Positions 18,451 to 28,933 are shown, counted from the stretch's first letter. The stretch is DNA of 64,000 bases from Asticcacaulis sp. EMRT-3 (GCF_030027245.1 NZ_JASERT010000001.1:2658501-2722500); one strand, 5' to 3'. Notes: generated from the sequence alone by a model not told the origin. Numbers and translations: made by a program.

Positions 18451-19344
18451 CTACCGGAAATAGGCATCGCCATCGAGGTCGGCCAGCAGATCGGGCTGGC
18501 TCGGTGCCCAGCCCAGGGTTTCGCGCGTCCATTGGCTTGAGGTCGGGTTGTCAAGCCTGGTGAAATGGCTGAACCAGCCGAAATGATCCGCAGCCTCTTC
18601 CGGGGTCAGGCTGACCACGGGCAGGTTCAGCCCCTTGCCGATGGCGGCGGCGATGTCGCGGAAACGCGTGCCTGCGTTCTCGGCGGCGTGATAGCGGGCA
18701 TCGCTGGCATTGCGTTCGAGCGCGAGGCGGAAAACCTGCGCCGCATCAAGGCGATGCACACCCGGCCAGACATTCTCGCCCTCGCCGATATAGGCCGATT
18801 TCCCCTTGTCGCGTGCCGCCTGGATCAGCATCGGCACGAAGCCGTGATCGCCCGCGCCATGCACCGAAGGCGGCAGACGAACGACTGACACATTGACGCC
18901 GCTGGCAGCGGCAGCTTCGGCGGCCTGTTCGGACGCGATGCGTGGCAGGGTTGTGCGTGCGTCGGCGGTGCGCATGGTTTCGCTGGCACCCGGCACACCC
19001 GCGGTTATGCCTGTGCCGGACGTGACCACGAACGGCTTGCCGGTATGGGCCAGAACCCCGGCCATAGCGGTGATGGCGCGCCGGTCGATCTCGCAGTTTT
19101 CGACGAATTTCGAGAAGTCGTGGATGAAGGCGGTATGGATGACGCCATCGGCGGCCTGCGCGCCCCTGATCAGGCTGTCCACATCCTCAACATCCCCGCG
19201 CAAAGCTTGCGCGCCCGCCGCTTCGATCGCCGCCGCCGAGGCGTCTGACCGCGCCAGACCCAGCACACTATGGCCGTGGCGCAAAAGCTCCTGCGTCACC
19301 ACTGAGCCGACCCAGCCCGACGCACCCGTTACAAATACCCGCAT
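18451..19344 (-). CDS. Extended SDR / NAD(P)-dependent epimerase-like protein
   Basis: 297 residues. N-terminal dinucleotide motif VTGASGWVGSVV with GLARSD after beta-2, an AAxxA-type stretch and RGDVED. The active-site region lies around SVVRLPPSVHGAGDHGFV. Atypical extended SDR of the kind annotated as NAD-dependent epimerase/dehydratase. Substrate unknown. The start at 19344 follows GGAGAAAAGAT. It is divergent from the MmyB-type regulator at 19574, a frequent pairing in which the regulator controls the SDR. A palindromic repeat lies between them. Confidence 0.88.
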   Translation of the reverse strand: MRVFVTGASGWVGSVVTQELLRHGHSVLGLARSDASAAAIEAAGAQALRGDVEDVDSLIRGAQAADGVIHTAFIHDFSKFVENCEIDRRAITAMAGVLAHTGKPFVVTSGTGITAGVPGASETMRTADARTTLPRIASEQAAEAAAASGVNVSVVRLPPSVHGAGDHGFVPMLIQAARDKGKSAYIGEGENVWPGVHRLDAAQVFRLALERNASDARYHAAENAGTRFRDIAAAIGKGLNLPVVSLTPEEAADHFGWFSHFTRLDNPTSSQWTRETLGWAPSQPDLLADLDGDAYFR

Positions 19345-19457
19345 ATCTTTTCTCCGTTTTAACACCACATTGCGATGACCGTTATCGCAATGTGGCAAGG
19401 CCGACTGGCCGCCCGAGCTTATGCGAGGAGCCATGCGGCGTTTGAGCTGCAAAAATG

Positions 19458-19509
19458 CTAATACCAACTTGCAACCTTTAGATTCTTGTCTGTGCAAAGT
19501 TGGTATTAG
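19458..19509. repeat. TAATACCAAC-type inverted repeat
   Basis: Left arm CTAATACCAACTTGCA (19458-19473) and right arm TGCAAAGTTGGTATTAG (19493-19509) are complementary apart from one extra base, with a 19-base spacer. It lies between the divergent SDR and regulator genes. It could be a non-autonomous mobile palindrome or the operator of the regulator. No target duplication is obvious. Confidence 0.7.
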
Positions 19510-19573
19510 ATGGACGAAGAGGGATATGGCGCGTATTTTATCGGGGTAAAAGACGTGAGTTTATACAGGTATA

Positions 19574-20404
19574 ATGACTAACAGCATGACGGATGATAAT
19601 GCGCTTGGCGCCTTTCTGAAAGATCGCCGCGCCCGGCTCGATCCGGCGGCCTTCGGCATTCCGCTGACGCGCAGGCGTACACCCGGTCTGCGCCGCGAAG
19701 AGGTGGCCAGTCGCGCCCATGTCAGCGCCACCTGGTACACCTGGCTGGAGCAGGGGCGCGGCGGGGCGGCCTCGGCCGATGTGCTGGAACGGATCGCGCG
19801 CGCCCTGATGCTGACCGAGGTGGAGCGCGAACACCTGTTCCTGCTGGGGCTGGGCCGTCCGCCGGAAGTGCGTTACCGCGCGACTGAAGGCGTCAGTCCG
19901 CGCTTGCAGGGCGTGCTCGACGCCATGCCGTACAGCCCCGCCTTTATCAGGACGCCGATCTGGGACATTATCGCCTGGAACCGCGCCGCAGAAGCCGTTC
20001 TGACCAATTACGGCGTGCTGACGCCCGGTCAGCGCAATATTCTGCGCCTGATGTTTTCTACCGATCATATACGCCAACGCCAGTCGGACTGGCTGGCCGT
20101 GGCGCGTTTCGTGGTGGCGACGTTTCGCGCCGATGTGGTGCGCGCCGGGGCGGCCGGTGAGGTGCAGGGGCTGGTGGATGAGCTGTGCGCCATGAGCGCC
20201 GATTTCGCTGCCCTGTGGCGCGAAAACGATGTGCAGAGTGGCTTTGGCGAGCATCCGAAGCGCATCCAGCACCCGCTGGCGGGCGCGCTGTCGCTCGATT
20301 ATTCAAGCTTTGCCGTTGATGGCCGCTCCGATCTCAGCCTGGTCGTCTATACGCCCTCGACCCCGGAGGATGTCGCCAAGGTGAAGGCGCTGATCGAGGG
20401 GTAG
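19574..20404 (+). CDS. XRE/MmyB-family transcriptional regulator
   Basis: 276 residues. An N-terminal helix-turn-helix (about 8-80, LGAFLKDRRARLDP, RRRTPGLRREEVASRAHVSATWYTWLEQGRG) is followed by the MmyB-like ligand-binding domain (about 100-270; IRTPIWDIIAWNRAAEAVL, RNILRLMFSTDHIR). In this family the C-terminal domain is thought to bind a fatty-acid-like ligand. Divergent from the SDR gene, its probable target. ATG at 19574 or 19586. Confidence 0.92.
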   Translation: MTNSMTDDNALGAFLKDRRARLDPAAFGIPLTRRRTPGLRREEVASRAHVSATWYTWLEQGRGGAASADVLERIARALMLTEVEREHLFLLGLGRPPEVRYRATEGVSPRLQGVLDAMPYSPAFIRTPIWDIIAWNRAAEAVLTNYGVLTPGQRNILRLMFSTDHIRQRQSDWLAVARFVVATFRADVVRAGAAGEVQGLVDELCAMSADFAALWRENDVQSGFGEHPKRIQHPLAGALSLDYSSFAVDGRSDLSLVVYTPSTPEDVAKVKALIEG

Positions 20405-20410
20405 GAAGAG

Positions 20411-20572
20411 GATTTTTGCCACGAAACAAAGTTCGGCGAAGCCAGGGTGGAATAAGGATCAACCACGGAAAACACGGATCGCCGCTAAAGCGACGTCACG
20501 GATGAAGGGTTGGGCATTCATTTAGAAATCCGTGTCATGGCTGAAGGCCATGATCCGTGTTTTCCGTGGTTT
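20411..20572. repeat. Palindromic intergenic element (AACCACGG family), copy 1
   Basis: Begins with GATTTTTGCCACGAAACA (20411-20428), then a core bounded by perfect 20-base inverted ends (AACCACGGAAAACACGGATC at 20462-20481 and its complement at 20553-20572). Inner small palindromes surround the CATGG...CCATG region. A second copy in the opposite orientation is at 33532-33728. It fills the gap between the converging regulator and creatininase genes. Confidence 0.9.
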
Positions 20573-20602
20573 TATTCTTGTTCTTCTGTAACTTCGAAAA
20601 CC

Positions 20603-21340
20603 CTACTCCGCCTCGAATTTTGCCACGTCATCAAGCAGACCTTTCACGGCGGCGGCGATGATCTCTTCGCCTTGCGCCACCGTGGCCAGAGATGAATCCG
20701 AGCCGATGCGTCCGTCGGGGAAGCGGTGGCGATAATCGAGTGCATCACGGATCGGGCCGGAGGGCGCGATCTGCGGCTCCATCGCGGCGGATTTGACGAA
20801 ATCGGGATAGGCGGCGAAGGTGACGGCCAGTTCCGAAGGCGTGGCGTGGCTGCCGTGGCCGGTGGGATAGAGCCTGGCGCACAGGCGCATGACGCCCGGC
20901 AGATCCCACCAGTTGCGCAATTTGAGAATGAACGGGCACGGTTCGGCTGTGTAGGAAAAACCGGCATAGATTTCCGAGAAGGTGGCCTCGATGGTGGCGA
21001 CATTGCCGCCGTGGCCATTGAGGAAATAGATGCGGTCAAAGCCGTGACGGTTGAGCGAGGCTACCCAGTCCTCGATGGCCGCCATGAAGGTAGAGGGGCG
21101 CAAGGAGATGGTGCCGGGAAAACCGAGATGATGCTGGGCCATGCCAATATTGAAGGTAGGCGTGATCAGAAGATTGCCCTCCTTTTCCGCCGCCTGGGCG
21201 ATGATTTCCGGGCATAGCCAGTCGGTGCCGAGCAGGCCCATTGGCCCGTGCTGCTCATTGGAACCGATGGGGATGATGATGGTGCGTGAGGATTTCAGGC
21301 GTTCGTCGATTTCGCACCAGGTGGACATATGAAGCAGCAT
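20603..21340 (-). CDS. Creatininase-family amidohydrolase
   Basis: 245 residues, creatininase/MftE-like fold. Metal-ligand motifs are visible: [18 protein letters not shown] (Glu, His, Asp), the His-Gly-Gly motif [14 protein letters not shown], and [13 protein letters not shown] containing the second Glu. Members hydrolyse creatinine, riboflavin intermediates or mycofactocin precursors. No pathway partners are adjacent, so the substrate is open. The ATG at 21340 follows a strong GGAGGT site. Confidence 0.9.
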   Translation of the reverse strand: MLLHMSTWCEIDERLKSSRTIIIPIGSNEQHGPMGLLGTDWLCPEIIAQAAEKEGNLLITPTFNIGMAQHHLGFPGTISLRPSTFMAAIEDWVASLNRHGFDRIYFLNGHGGNVATIEATFSEIYAGFSYTAEPCPFILKLRNWWDLPGVMRLCARLYPTGHGSHATPSELAVTFAAYPDFVKSAAMEPQIAPSGPIRDALDYRHRFPDGRIGSDSSLATVAQGEEIIAAAVKGLLDDVAKFEAE

Positions 21341-21557
21341 GATAGACCTCCGGTGGCGGCAAAGCGGCATGTTACGGTGCGCGGGCGCGGCTTGCCAATA
21401 GGTGATCGGGCCCCGCCTTCTATATTGTGCTGTTAAATGCCCTATGACAGCGCCGTCATGGGCGATTTTTCGCATTGGTCTTATGGACAGGCAAAAAACC
21501 ATTCCGTAAGGTCGCGGCAAGGCCGTAAAAGGCCGCGAAAATCAGAGGAAACGCCCC

Positions 21558-23513
<1,956 letters not shown>

Positions 23514-23521
23514 CCGAAGGA

Positions 23522-23550
23522 CCGGGATGAGAACGGCGTTCTTATCCCGG
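23522..23550 (+). terminator. Hairpin after acs
   Basis: CCGGGATGAGAAC (23522-23534) pairs with GTTCTTATCCCGG (23538-23550) across a 3-base loop, 12 of 13 Watson-Crick plus one G-U. It lies 8 bases after the acs stop. The following T-run is weak (CCTTATAT), so termination may be Rho-assisted. Confidence 0.6.
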
Positions 23551-23632
23551 CCTTATATCAGGCGTTCCGATCCGAACCCGCGCCTTATGAAGGCGGGTCT
23601 ATACTCTTCTGTTCAACCAGAGGAGACGCGCC

Positions 23633-23881
23633 GTGACGCATGACAATAAGAATTCCGCCGCTGCGGATCGGGCTGCAAAAGGCAATGCCGGTATCGATCC
23701 CGAAACCGGCGAAGGCCGCAAGGTGTTTTCGCCCGGCGAACTGAACAATGCCGGTGAAGACAAGGAATATTTCCACCCCGACAAGGATCACAAGTTCGAG
23801 GTGCCGAAAGACGCCAATAAGCACGCCCTGAAGCCTGATGTCGAAGTGGCCCCCGGCAATACGCTCAAGCCCCAGACCTGA
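23633..23881 (+). CDS. Small hydrophilic protein, unknown
   Basis: 82 residues, starting at GTG (MTHDNKNS) after an AGAGGAGA ribosome site. Very polar, low complexity and Asp/Glu/Lys/Asn-rich (GIDPETGEGRKVFSPGELNN, EYFHPDKDHKFEVPKD), probably disordered. No cysteine, signal peptide or membrane segment. I do not recognise a family. The composition resembles stress-related hydrophilic proteins, but that is only an impression. Its neighbours are acs upstream and another tiny basic protein downstream. Confidence 0.65.
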   Translation: MTHDNKNSAAADRAAKGNAGIDPETGEGRKVFSPGELNNAGEDKEYFHPDKDHKFEVPKDANKHALKPDVEVAPGNTLKPQT

Positions 23882-23964
23882 TGAAACCAGGCCTGATGAA
23901 ATACGCCTTGTTGTTTGCGTGAATAGGGCGCATGACCCGTGCTCATAACCAACAGGAGGCCAGC

Positions 23965-24099
23965 ATGGCCAAGGGACAAAAAAAGAGCACGCGCGAAGTG
24001 CGTAAGCCGAAGGCTGACAAGGCTGCCACGCAAAAGGCAGCGCCTTTGTTCGCCAATGGCTCGCTGACACCCGCGCCTTCAGGCAAACAAAAAGCCTGA
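23965..24099 (+). CDS. Tiny basic protein (44 residues)
   Basis: Starts at ATG 23965, nine bases after a textbook AGGAGG site, which is the main reason to believe it. The product is MAKGQKKSTREVRKPKADK followed by an Ala/Lys-rich tail ending PAPSGKQKA, with about a quarter Lys/Arg. It resembles short conserved alphaproteobacterial proteins that begin MAKGQ and carry REVRKPK. Function unknown. Its last 21 bases overlap the end of the convergent alkA gene. Confidence 0.65.
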   Translation: MAKGQKKSTREVRKPKADKAATQKAAPLFANGSLTPAPSGKQKA

Positions 24100-24723
24100 C
24101 GTCATCTCGCCGCGTTTGACGGCGCCATACCATGCCCAGAGCAGGTGCGCGGCCACGGAGCGATAGGGCGACCAGATTCGTGCCCGTTCGGCGCAGGTAG
24201 GCTCATCGGGCCGCGCCTGATGACCATCCAGCCAGCCGAGCGCCTCACGCAAAGCCACATCGCCGGTCGGGAACAGATCGAGGCGGCCTTCGGCGAACAT
24301 CAGATAGACTTCCGCCGTCCAGCGGCCAATGCCCTTTTGCGCCATCAGGGTGCTGGCCGCTGTTTCTATATCCATCTTCATCAGGGCGGCGGTATCGAGA
24401 TCGCCGCGCAGCATGGCTTCGGCCAGCGCCCTGGCATAGGCGATCTTGGGCCGCGACAGGCCATAGGCGCGCAACGACTCTTCTGAGTGGTCAAGCAGGT
24501 TTTGCGGCGTCAGTTCGCCGACACCGCCCTTGAGGCGGGCCAGAATCGTGTCGGCGGCCTTGACCGACAATTGCTGTTCGACGATCAGGCCTATCAGAGC
24601 CGGAAAGCCGCCGGGCCGCAGGCGATACTGGATATGGGCGAAATGGGCGCACAGGGGCTTGAGGCGCGGATCGCGCGCCGACAGGTGGGCCAGATGGTCG
24701 GGATCGAGGGCATTGCCGGTCAT
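24079..24723 (-). CDS. alkA: DNA-3-methyladenine glycosylase II
   Basis: 214 residues. HhH-GPD base-excision glycosylase that removes alkylated purines. The helix-hairpin-helix LMAQKGIGRWTAEVYLMFA is followed by the catalytic Asp in FPTGDVALREA. The N-terminal VEQQLSVKAADTILARLK matches the family. There is no Fe-S cluster and no AlkA N-terminal extra domain, so it is the short form. Convergent with, and slightly overlapping, the 44-residue gene. Confidence 0.92.
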   Translation of the reverse strand: MTGNALDPDHLAHLSARDPRLKPLCAHFAHIQYRLRPGGFPALIGLIVEQQLSVKAADTILARLKGGVGELTPQNLLDHSEESLRAYGLSRPKIAYARALAEAMLRGDLDTAALMKMDIETAASTLMAQKGIGRWTAEVYLMFAEGRLDLFPTGDVALREALGWLDGHQARPDEPTCAERARIWSPYRSVAAHLLWAWYGAVKRGEMTSGFLFA

Positions 24724-24769
24724 GGCTATCGTTTATAGGCGTGATAATATTTGTTTGCATCGCATAATC

Positions 24770-24921
24770 TTCCCCTCTTCCCATGACAATGGGGAGAGGA
24801 CGGGAGCCAAGCGCAGCGATGGCGACCGGGTGAGGGGCATTCCTGATAGACCCACCAAGCCCCTCATCCGACCTTCACTGCGTTCAGGCCACCTTCTCCC
24901 CTTGAAAGGGGCGAAGGGAAG
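24770..24921. repeat. 150-bp palindromic element (CCCCTCATCCG family), copy A
   Basis: A non-coding element with palindromic ends (CTTCCCCTC... and ...GGCGAAGGGAAG) and internal blocks GGCGACCGGGTGAGGGGCATTC and GCCCCTCATCCG...GCCACCTTCTCCCC. An inverted copy is at 28751-28906. This type of C/T-rich palindrome is common between genes of alphaproteobacteria. No protein is encoded. Confidence 0.85.
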
Positions 24922-24985
24922 TTAAGCTGATCGAGTTTAATATCATCAGACCTTAGCACGCCGTTTGCGAAAAGCCGTCAGCAGA

Positions 24986-25807
24986 TTACGACTTGATGCA
25001 GCCGACCTGCGCCACACGATACTCGCGGCGTAATGTATCGGCGATAATGCCGTAATTATTCTTCGTGACGATGGCTTCCGATTCGTAATCGGGGACGCGG
25101 TCGGGTGGATTGCCGATGGCCTGCACGGTCTGGGTGGTTGAGGTATAGATGCGGCCACGGCGCGGCGCTTCTTTCAGGGTAATGCCAACGACGCGCGAGG
25201 TGGCATCGATGGCCGGTGCGCCGAGAAGCTGGTTGAGATCGCCCTTAAGGCCCTCGGTCTGGCCCGCCTTGGCCCAGGCCAGCACGGTTTCATTATGCTC
25301 GAAACGCTTGGAATGCTCGATCACCGTCTGGCCGATCAGGCGCGCCGTGGCCTCGCCGACCTCGCCGCCGGGAAAGCCCGGCATGAAGACGCGCATCCCG
25401 GTGGTGACATCCTTCGGATGATCGAGCGGCAGCGGGCGGCCCGCCCCTTCGGTGACGGCGATGACGTAGTTGTCCATATTGGCGATGGGCCGCACGGTAA
25501 AGGGCACGCCGAGATTGCCGCCGATATTGAGGAAGGGATGGCTGCACTGGCGGATCGAATCGCGCGCCACGATCCATTCGCCGGTTTTCGAGATCGAGAA
25601 GGCCGTGCCGGTCATGACCTTGGTGTCGTCCACCGGCAGATTGATGATCGATGTGGCCGCAAACGGCGTGAAATTGGCGAACAGCGCCATTTCGCCGATG
25701 CCGGGCGGCGGCGGCGCGGGCGGCGCGTTCGATGTCTCGTGCCACCTGCCGGGGATCACCACCAGGGCGATGACTCCACAGCCGTAGAAGAGCCAGTCGA
25801 GTTTCAT
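24986..25807 (-). CDS. Trypsin-fold pseudoprotease, membrane-anchored
   Basis: 273 residues with a single N-terminal hydrophobic segment (about 4-19) and a Pro-rich linker (about 29-36). The rest follows the trypsin-like (DegP/S1) pattern: GTAFSISKTGEWIVARDSI (about 67-85) matches the His-bearing strand, and LLGAPAIDATSRVVGI (about 194-209) matches the GNSGGPxxxxxGxVVGI motif. By this alignment the catalytic His is Asp83 and the catalytic Ser is Leu195, so it should be inactive as a protease. Possibly a binding or sensing domain in the periplasm. Its ATG overlaps the stop of the DUF350 gene by one base, so the two form an operon. Confidence 0.7.
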   Translation of the reverse strand: MKLDWLFYGCGVIALVVIPGRWHETSNAPPAPPPPGIGEMALFANFTPFAATSIINLPVDDTKVMTGTAFSISKTGEWIVARDSIRQCSHPFLNIGGNLGVPFTVRPIANMDNYVIAVTEGAGRPLPLDHPKDVTTGMRVFMPGFPGGEVGEATARLIGQTVIEHSKRFEHNETVLAWAKAGQTEGLKGDLNQLLGAPAIDATSRVVGITLKEAPRRGRIYTSTTQTVQAIGNPPDRVPDYESEAIVTKNNYGIIADTLRREYRVAQVGCIKS

Positions 25808-26265
25808 CAGCCTGCCACCGCCGCGGCCAGAACGAGGGCGGCGGCCAGTTTGGCGGCCACCAGCAGCACGGCGGCGGACACTTCGCCCTCATTGATGCGC
25901 GCGGGCAGGCCGGTCAGCAGGAAGTCGATCAGGCGGAAAACGAACAGTTGCAGCACGATGGTGGCCCCGCCCCACAACAGGATTTCCCGAAAAGAGGTCG
26001 AGGCGGCCATCGAAGCGGCCAGCGGAATGGCCAGGCCGATAATCACGCCGCCAAAGGCGACGGCTGCCGCCGAATTGCCTTCGCGGATCTGCTGGATTTC
26101 CTTGTAAGGGGTCAGAACCGAATAGATGGTGGCGCCGATCAGCAGCATGAAGAGGGTGACGCCGGCATGGAGCAGGGTGACGGGGAAACCGGCGGCAAAG
26201 GCCTGCATTTCCGGGCGCAGGATTTCCGGCGACAGGAAATTAAAGTTAAAATCGGATGTCATCAT
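25807..26265 (-). CDS. DUF350 (UPF0719) inner-membrane protein
   Basis: 152 residues with four predicted membrane segments (about 24-48, 66-86, 92-115, 128-150). The first loop motif YSVLTPYKEIQQIREGNSAAAVAFGGVIIGLAIPL is the DUF350 hallmark. The second half repeats the pattern in degenerate form (INEGEVSAAVLLVAAKLAAAL). Function unknown. Translationally linked to the pseudoprotease downstream. Confidence 0.88.
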   Translation of the reverse strand: MMTSDFNFNFLSPEILRPEMQAFAAGFPVTLLHAGVTLFMLLIGATIYSVLTPYKEIQQIREGNSAAAVAFGGVIIGLAIPLAASMAASTSFREILLWGGATIVLQLFVFRLIDFLLTGLPARINEGEVSAAVLLVAAKLAAALVLAAAVAG

Positions 26266-26435
26266 CTTCCCCTGAACACGCTTTTCAGCCGGTACTGGTC
26301 ACGCTGCGCTGGTCTTGGCGGCGCTAGTCTTGACGGCGCTAGTCTTGGAGGCATAACCCTGCAAGATCAAGTCCAGGGGGGCTGATCTGTGGATAAAATT
26401 ATGATGACAGTCGGAAAGCTTTTTAAACTAAGGGG

Positions 26436-27695
26436 TTAGCCGATCATGCCCGCGGCCAGATGGCCATAGGGCAGCAGCGTTTCATCGCCCGCTTCGGCCT
26501 GAACTGGTTCAGAATCGGACAGTCTGGCCTGTTCGGCCCTGGCTTCGCGGCGCAAAACGCTGGCGCGCGTCTTCTCGCTCTCGGACTTCAACTGACCACA
26601 TGCCGCCAAGATGTCACGGCCGCGCGGGGTGCGGATCGGTGAGGCGTAGCCAGCCTTGTTGAGGATAGCGGCGAACACCTCAATCGTCTTCCATTCCGAA
26701 CATTCATAATCGGTGCCCGGCCACGGATTGAACGGGATCAGATTGATCTTGGCCGGAATACCCTTCAGCAGGCGGATCAGTTCGCGCGCCTCGGCAGGTG
26801 AGTCATTGACACCCTTCAGCATCACATATTCGAAGGTGACGCGGCGCGCATTGGAGATACCGGGATAGGCGCGGATACCGGCCAGCAGTTCGGCCAGCGG
26901 GTATTTCTTGTTGAGCGGCACCAGCACGTCGCGCAGCGCATTATTTGTGGCGTGCAGCGAAATGGCCAGCATGGCCTGGGTGCGGTTGCCGAGGGCTTCC
27001 AGTTCGGGCACGACGCCGGAGGTCGAAACCGTGATGCGGCGGCGCGAAATGGTCAGGCTTTCGGGATCGGAGATGATGTCGATGGCGTCGGCGACATTGT
27101 CGAGATTATAGAGCGGCTCGCCCATGCCCATGAAGACGATGTTCGACAGGCTGCGCTCTTCGTGGGCGGGCGTTTCCTGACCGAAGCCCGGCCATTCGGC
27201 CAGATCGTCACGCGCCACCTGAATCTGCGCCACGATCTCGGCGGCGGTCAGGTTGCGCACCAGTTTCTGCGTGCCGGTATGGCAGAAGGTGCAGTTGAGC
27301 GTGCAGCCGACCTGAGACGACACGCACAGGGCGCCCGAACGGCCAACATCGGGAATATAGACGCTTTCGACCTCGATGCCGGGGGCCATACGGATCAGAT
27401 ATTTGCGCGTGCCATCCTTGGATACCTGACGCTCGACGATTTCCGGGCGGGCCAGGCTGAACTTTTCCTTGAAAAGGGCGCGCTGTTCCTTGGCGATGTC
27501 GGTCATGGCGTCGAAATCGGTGAGGCCATAATGGTGGATCCAGCGCCAGATCTGGCTGGCGCGCATCCGCGCCTTGCGCGGTTCCACCACACCCGATGCC
27601 GTCAGGGCCTCGGCCAGACCGGCGCGCGTCAGGCCGCTGAGGTTTACAGCGGGCGAAACAGCGGGCTTTGCGGACAGGTCAAGCGTATGGGCCAA
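26436..27695 (-). CDS. rlmN: 23S rRNA/tRNA adenine-C2 methyltransferase
   Basis: 419 residues, a radical SAM enzyme that methylates A2503 of 23S rRNA and A37 of some tRNAs. The CX3CX2C cluster motif is in [16 protein letters not shown]. Also present are [48 protein letters not shown] and [12 protein letters not shown]. The catalytic Cys pair is present (one near the C-terminus, [10 protein letters not shown]). N-terminal accessory domain [18 protein letters not shown]. Monocistronic. Confidence 0.96.
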   Translation of the reverse strand: MAHTLDLSAKPAVSPAVNLSGLTRAGLAEALTASGVVEPRKARMRASQIWRWIHHYGLTDFDAMTDIAKEQRALFKEKFSLARPEIVERQVSKDGTRKYLIRMAPGIEVESVYIPDVGRSGALCVSSQVGCTLNCTFCHTGTQKLVRNLTAAEIVAQIQVARDDLAEWPGFGQETPAHEERSLSNIVFMGMGEPLYNLDNVADAIDIISDPESLTISRRRITVSTSGVVPELEALGNRTQAMLAISLHATNNALRDVLVPLNKKYPLAELLAGIRAYPGISNARRVTFEYVMLKGVNDSPAEARELIRLLKGIPAKINLIPFNPWPGTDYECSEWKTIEVFAAILNKAGYASPIRTPRGRDILAACGQLKSESEKTRASVLRREARAEQARLSDSEPVQAEAGDETLLPYGHLAAGMIG

Positions 27696-27753
27696 GGCGG
27701 GATACTCGGATTTCGGGGATGGGCGCGGCTATACAGGAAAAGACGGAGATTGT

Positions 27754-28050
27754 CTAACGATGGTCATGCTTCAGGCTGCGCACATAGGATTCCAGCACGG
27801 CATTCATGCGTGTTTGGTAGCCCTTGCCTGTCGCCTTGAAGGCTTCGAGTACCGAGGACTTGACGCGCAGCGTAACCGGTTGGGTGGTTTCGGGCATGAC
27901 GACCTTGGCGCTTTTCCAGAAATCATCATCCAGTTCCGGAATATCGCTATAGTCGATGTCGCTATCGGGCAGGGCGGCCAGTTCTGTGGGCGTCAGTTCT
28001 GTGGGCGTCAGTTCTGCGGACATCAGGGCCTTATCGGAATGCGTTTTCAT
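27754..28050 (-). CDS. brnA: BrnA-type antitoxin
   Basis: 98 residues. An acidic N-terminal segment (LPDSDIDYSDIPELDDDFWKSAKVVMP) binds the toxin. A C-terminal ribbon-helix-helix (QPVTLRVKSSVLEAFKATGKGYQTRMNAVLESYVRS) binds DNA. A 15-base direct repeat gives the duplicated ELTPTELTPTEL near residues 15-24. It overlaps the end of brnT by 20 bases and is expected to repress the operon through the palindromes at 28300-28329. Confidence 0.92.
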   Translation of the reverse strand: MKTHSDKALMSAELTPTELTPTELAALPDSDIDYSDIPELDDDFWKSAKVVMPETTQPVTLRVKSSVLEAFKATGKGYQTRMNAVLESYVRSLKHDHR

Positions 28051-28303
28051 AAGCCTGCCTTTCGCGGTAATTGGCGCGCCGTGCGGAAATGATGCGGATT
28101 TTCCCGGCGCGATCTGTATGAACAACGAGAAGAACAACCCGTCCGTCGATCCTGCCGAGGTTGAGCTGTCGCGTTTCGCCATAGTCCTGGCGCGTATCGG
28201 TTGCGGAGAGAATCGGCCCTTCAAAAATCCGGCTTGCCGTGGCGAAGCTGATGCCGTGCTTTTCAATATTGCGCCGGTTCTTGGCTTCATCCCATTCAAA
28301 CAT
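28031..28303 (-). CDS. brnT: BrnT-type ribonuclease toxin
   Basis: 90 residues from ATG 28303: MFEWDEAKNRRNIEKHGISFATASRIFEG, then VLLVVHTDRAGKIRIISARRANYRERQAY. These are the BrnT hallmarks, with the catalytic Arg and His residues of this RelE-like fold present. It is a type II toxin, an RNase that stalls growth when free of BrnA. A TTG-initiated extension to 28333 would run through the operator and is unlikely. Confidence 0.93.
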   Translation of the reverse strand: MFEWDEAKNRRNIEKHGISFATASRIFEGPILSATDTRQDYGETRQLNLGRIDGRVVLLVVHTDRAGKIRIISARRANYRERQAYENAFR

Positions 28304-28329
28304 ATTGTATGTTAATACATATTGTATGT
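28300..28329. promoter_or_regulatory. Double palindromic operator of brnTA
   Basis: The 13-base palindrome ACATATTGTATGT occurs twice, identically, at 28300-28312 and 28317-28329, a 17-base period. The first copy covers the brnT start codon. This is the expected geometry for a ribbon-helix-helix repressor such as BrnA binding cooperatively. Confidence 0.75.
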
Positions 28330-28444
28330 ACAAATCAAGACTTTTTGCCTGAATTTAACGGGTGCATCCAAGTCTGCGCATCGTCGTTTCATTCCGCATG
28401 ACATAGGCTCGTGATCGCATCCGCCGATAAAAGGAGATTTCGCC

Positions 28445-28720
28445 ATGCCGCAAAAGACATGGTCACACGAGGTCACGGAGCATTCCGATGCGATGGACAC
28501 CAAGAAAAACATCTTCACCTCGCACGATCCGCATAAGATCGCCCTGTCGCTCAAACACTCAGCCGAGGCCAGCCACCGCCGCAAGTCGAGCCCCTATCGC
28601 TCGGCCATGTCGATGCTGACCTTCTACATCAATCGGGCCGGTGATAATCTGAGTAAAGGCCAGCGCAAGGTGCTTGAAAAAGCCAAGGACGAGCTGCGCG
28701 AGGCGTTCGGCAAGGCTTAG
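28445..28720 (+). CDS. DUF3175 family protein
   Basis: 91 residues after a clear AAGGAG site. Polar and basic, with the family pattern KTWSHEVTEHSDAMD, IFTSHDPHKIALSLKHSAE, and a C-terminal region SPYRSAMSMLTFYINRAGDNLSKGQRKVLEKAKDELR. Function unknown. Members are often found near stress and DNA-repair genes, but here it stands alone beside brnTA. Confidence 0.88.
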   Translation: MPQKTWSHEVTEHSDAMDTKKNIFTSHDPHKIALSLKHSAEASHRRKSSPYRSAMSMLTFYINRAGDNLSKGQRKVLEKAKDELREAFGKA

Positions 28721-28750
28721 ACTATGACGGTATGAGATTGTATCGCCTGA

Positions 28751-28906
28751 TTTCCCTTCTCCCCTCGAGAGGGGAGAAGGTGGCCCGAGTGCAGCGAAGG
28801 CCGGATGAGGGGTCTGGCAGACCTATAAAGAATGCCCCTCACCCGGTCGCCTTCGCTGCGCTTGGCTCCCCCCTCTCCCCGCTTCGCAGGGAGAGGGGGG
28901 AGGAAG
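28751..28906. repeat. 150-bp palindromic element (CCCCTCATCCG family), copy B
   Basis: The reverse complement matches copy A (24770-24921) block by block: GGGAGCCAAGCGCAGCG, GGCGACCGGGTGAGGGGCATTC, CCCCTCATCCGGCCTTC, GCCACCTTCTCCCC. Both tips are strong hairpins (around CTCGAG and GCTTCGC). It lies directly after the DUF3175 gene. Confidence 0.85.
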
Positions 28907-28933
28907 AGGTTCCAAGTCCAATCATCACGCTTT

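Noticed and set aside
26290..26360. Three short direct repeats (GCGCTxGTCTTGxCG, about 15 bases each)
   Set aside because: Short, imperfect and isolated upstream of the DUF350 gene; could be slippage. Not enough to call a regulatory site.
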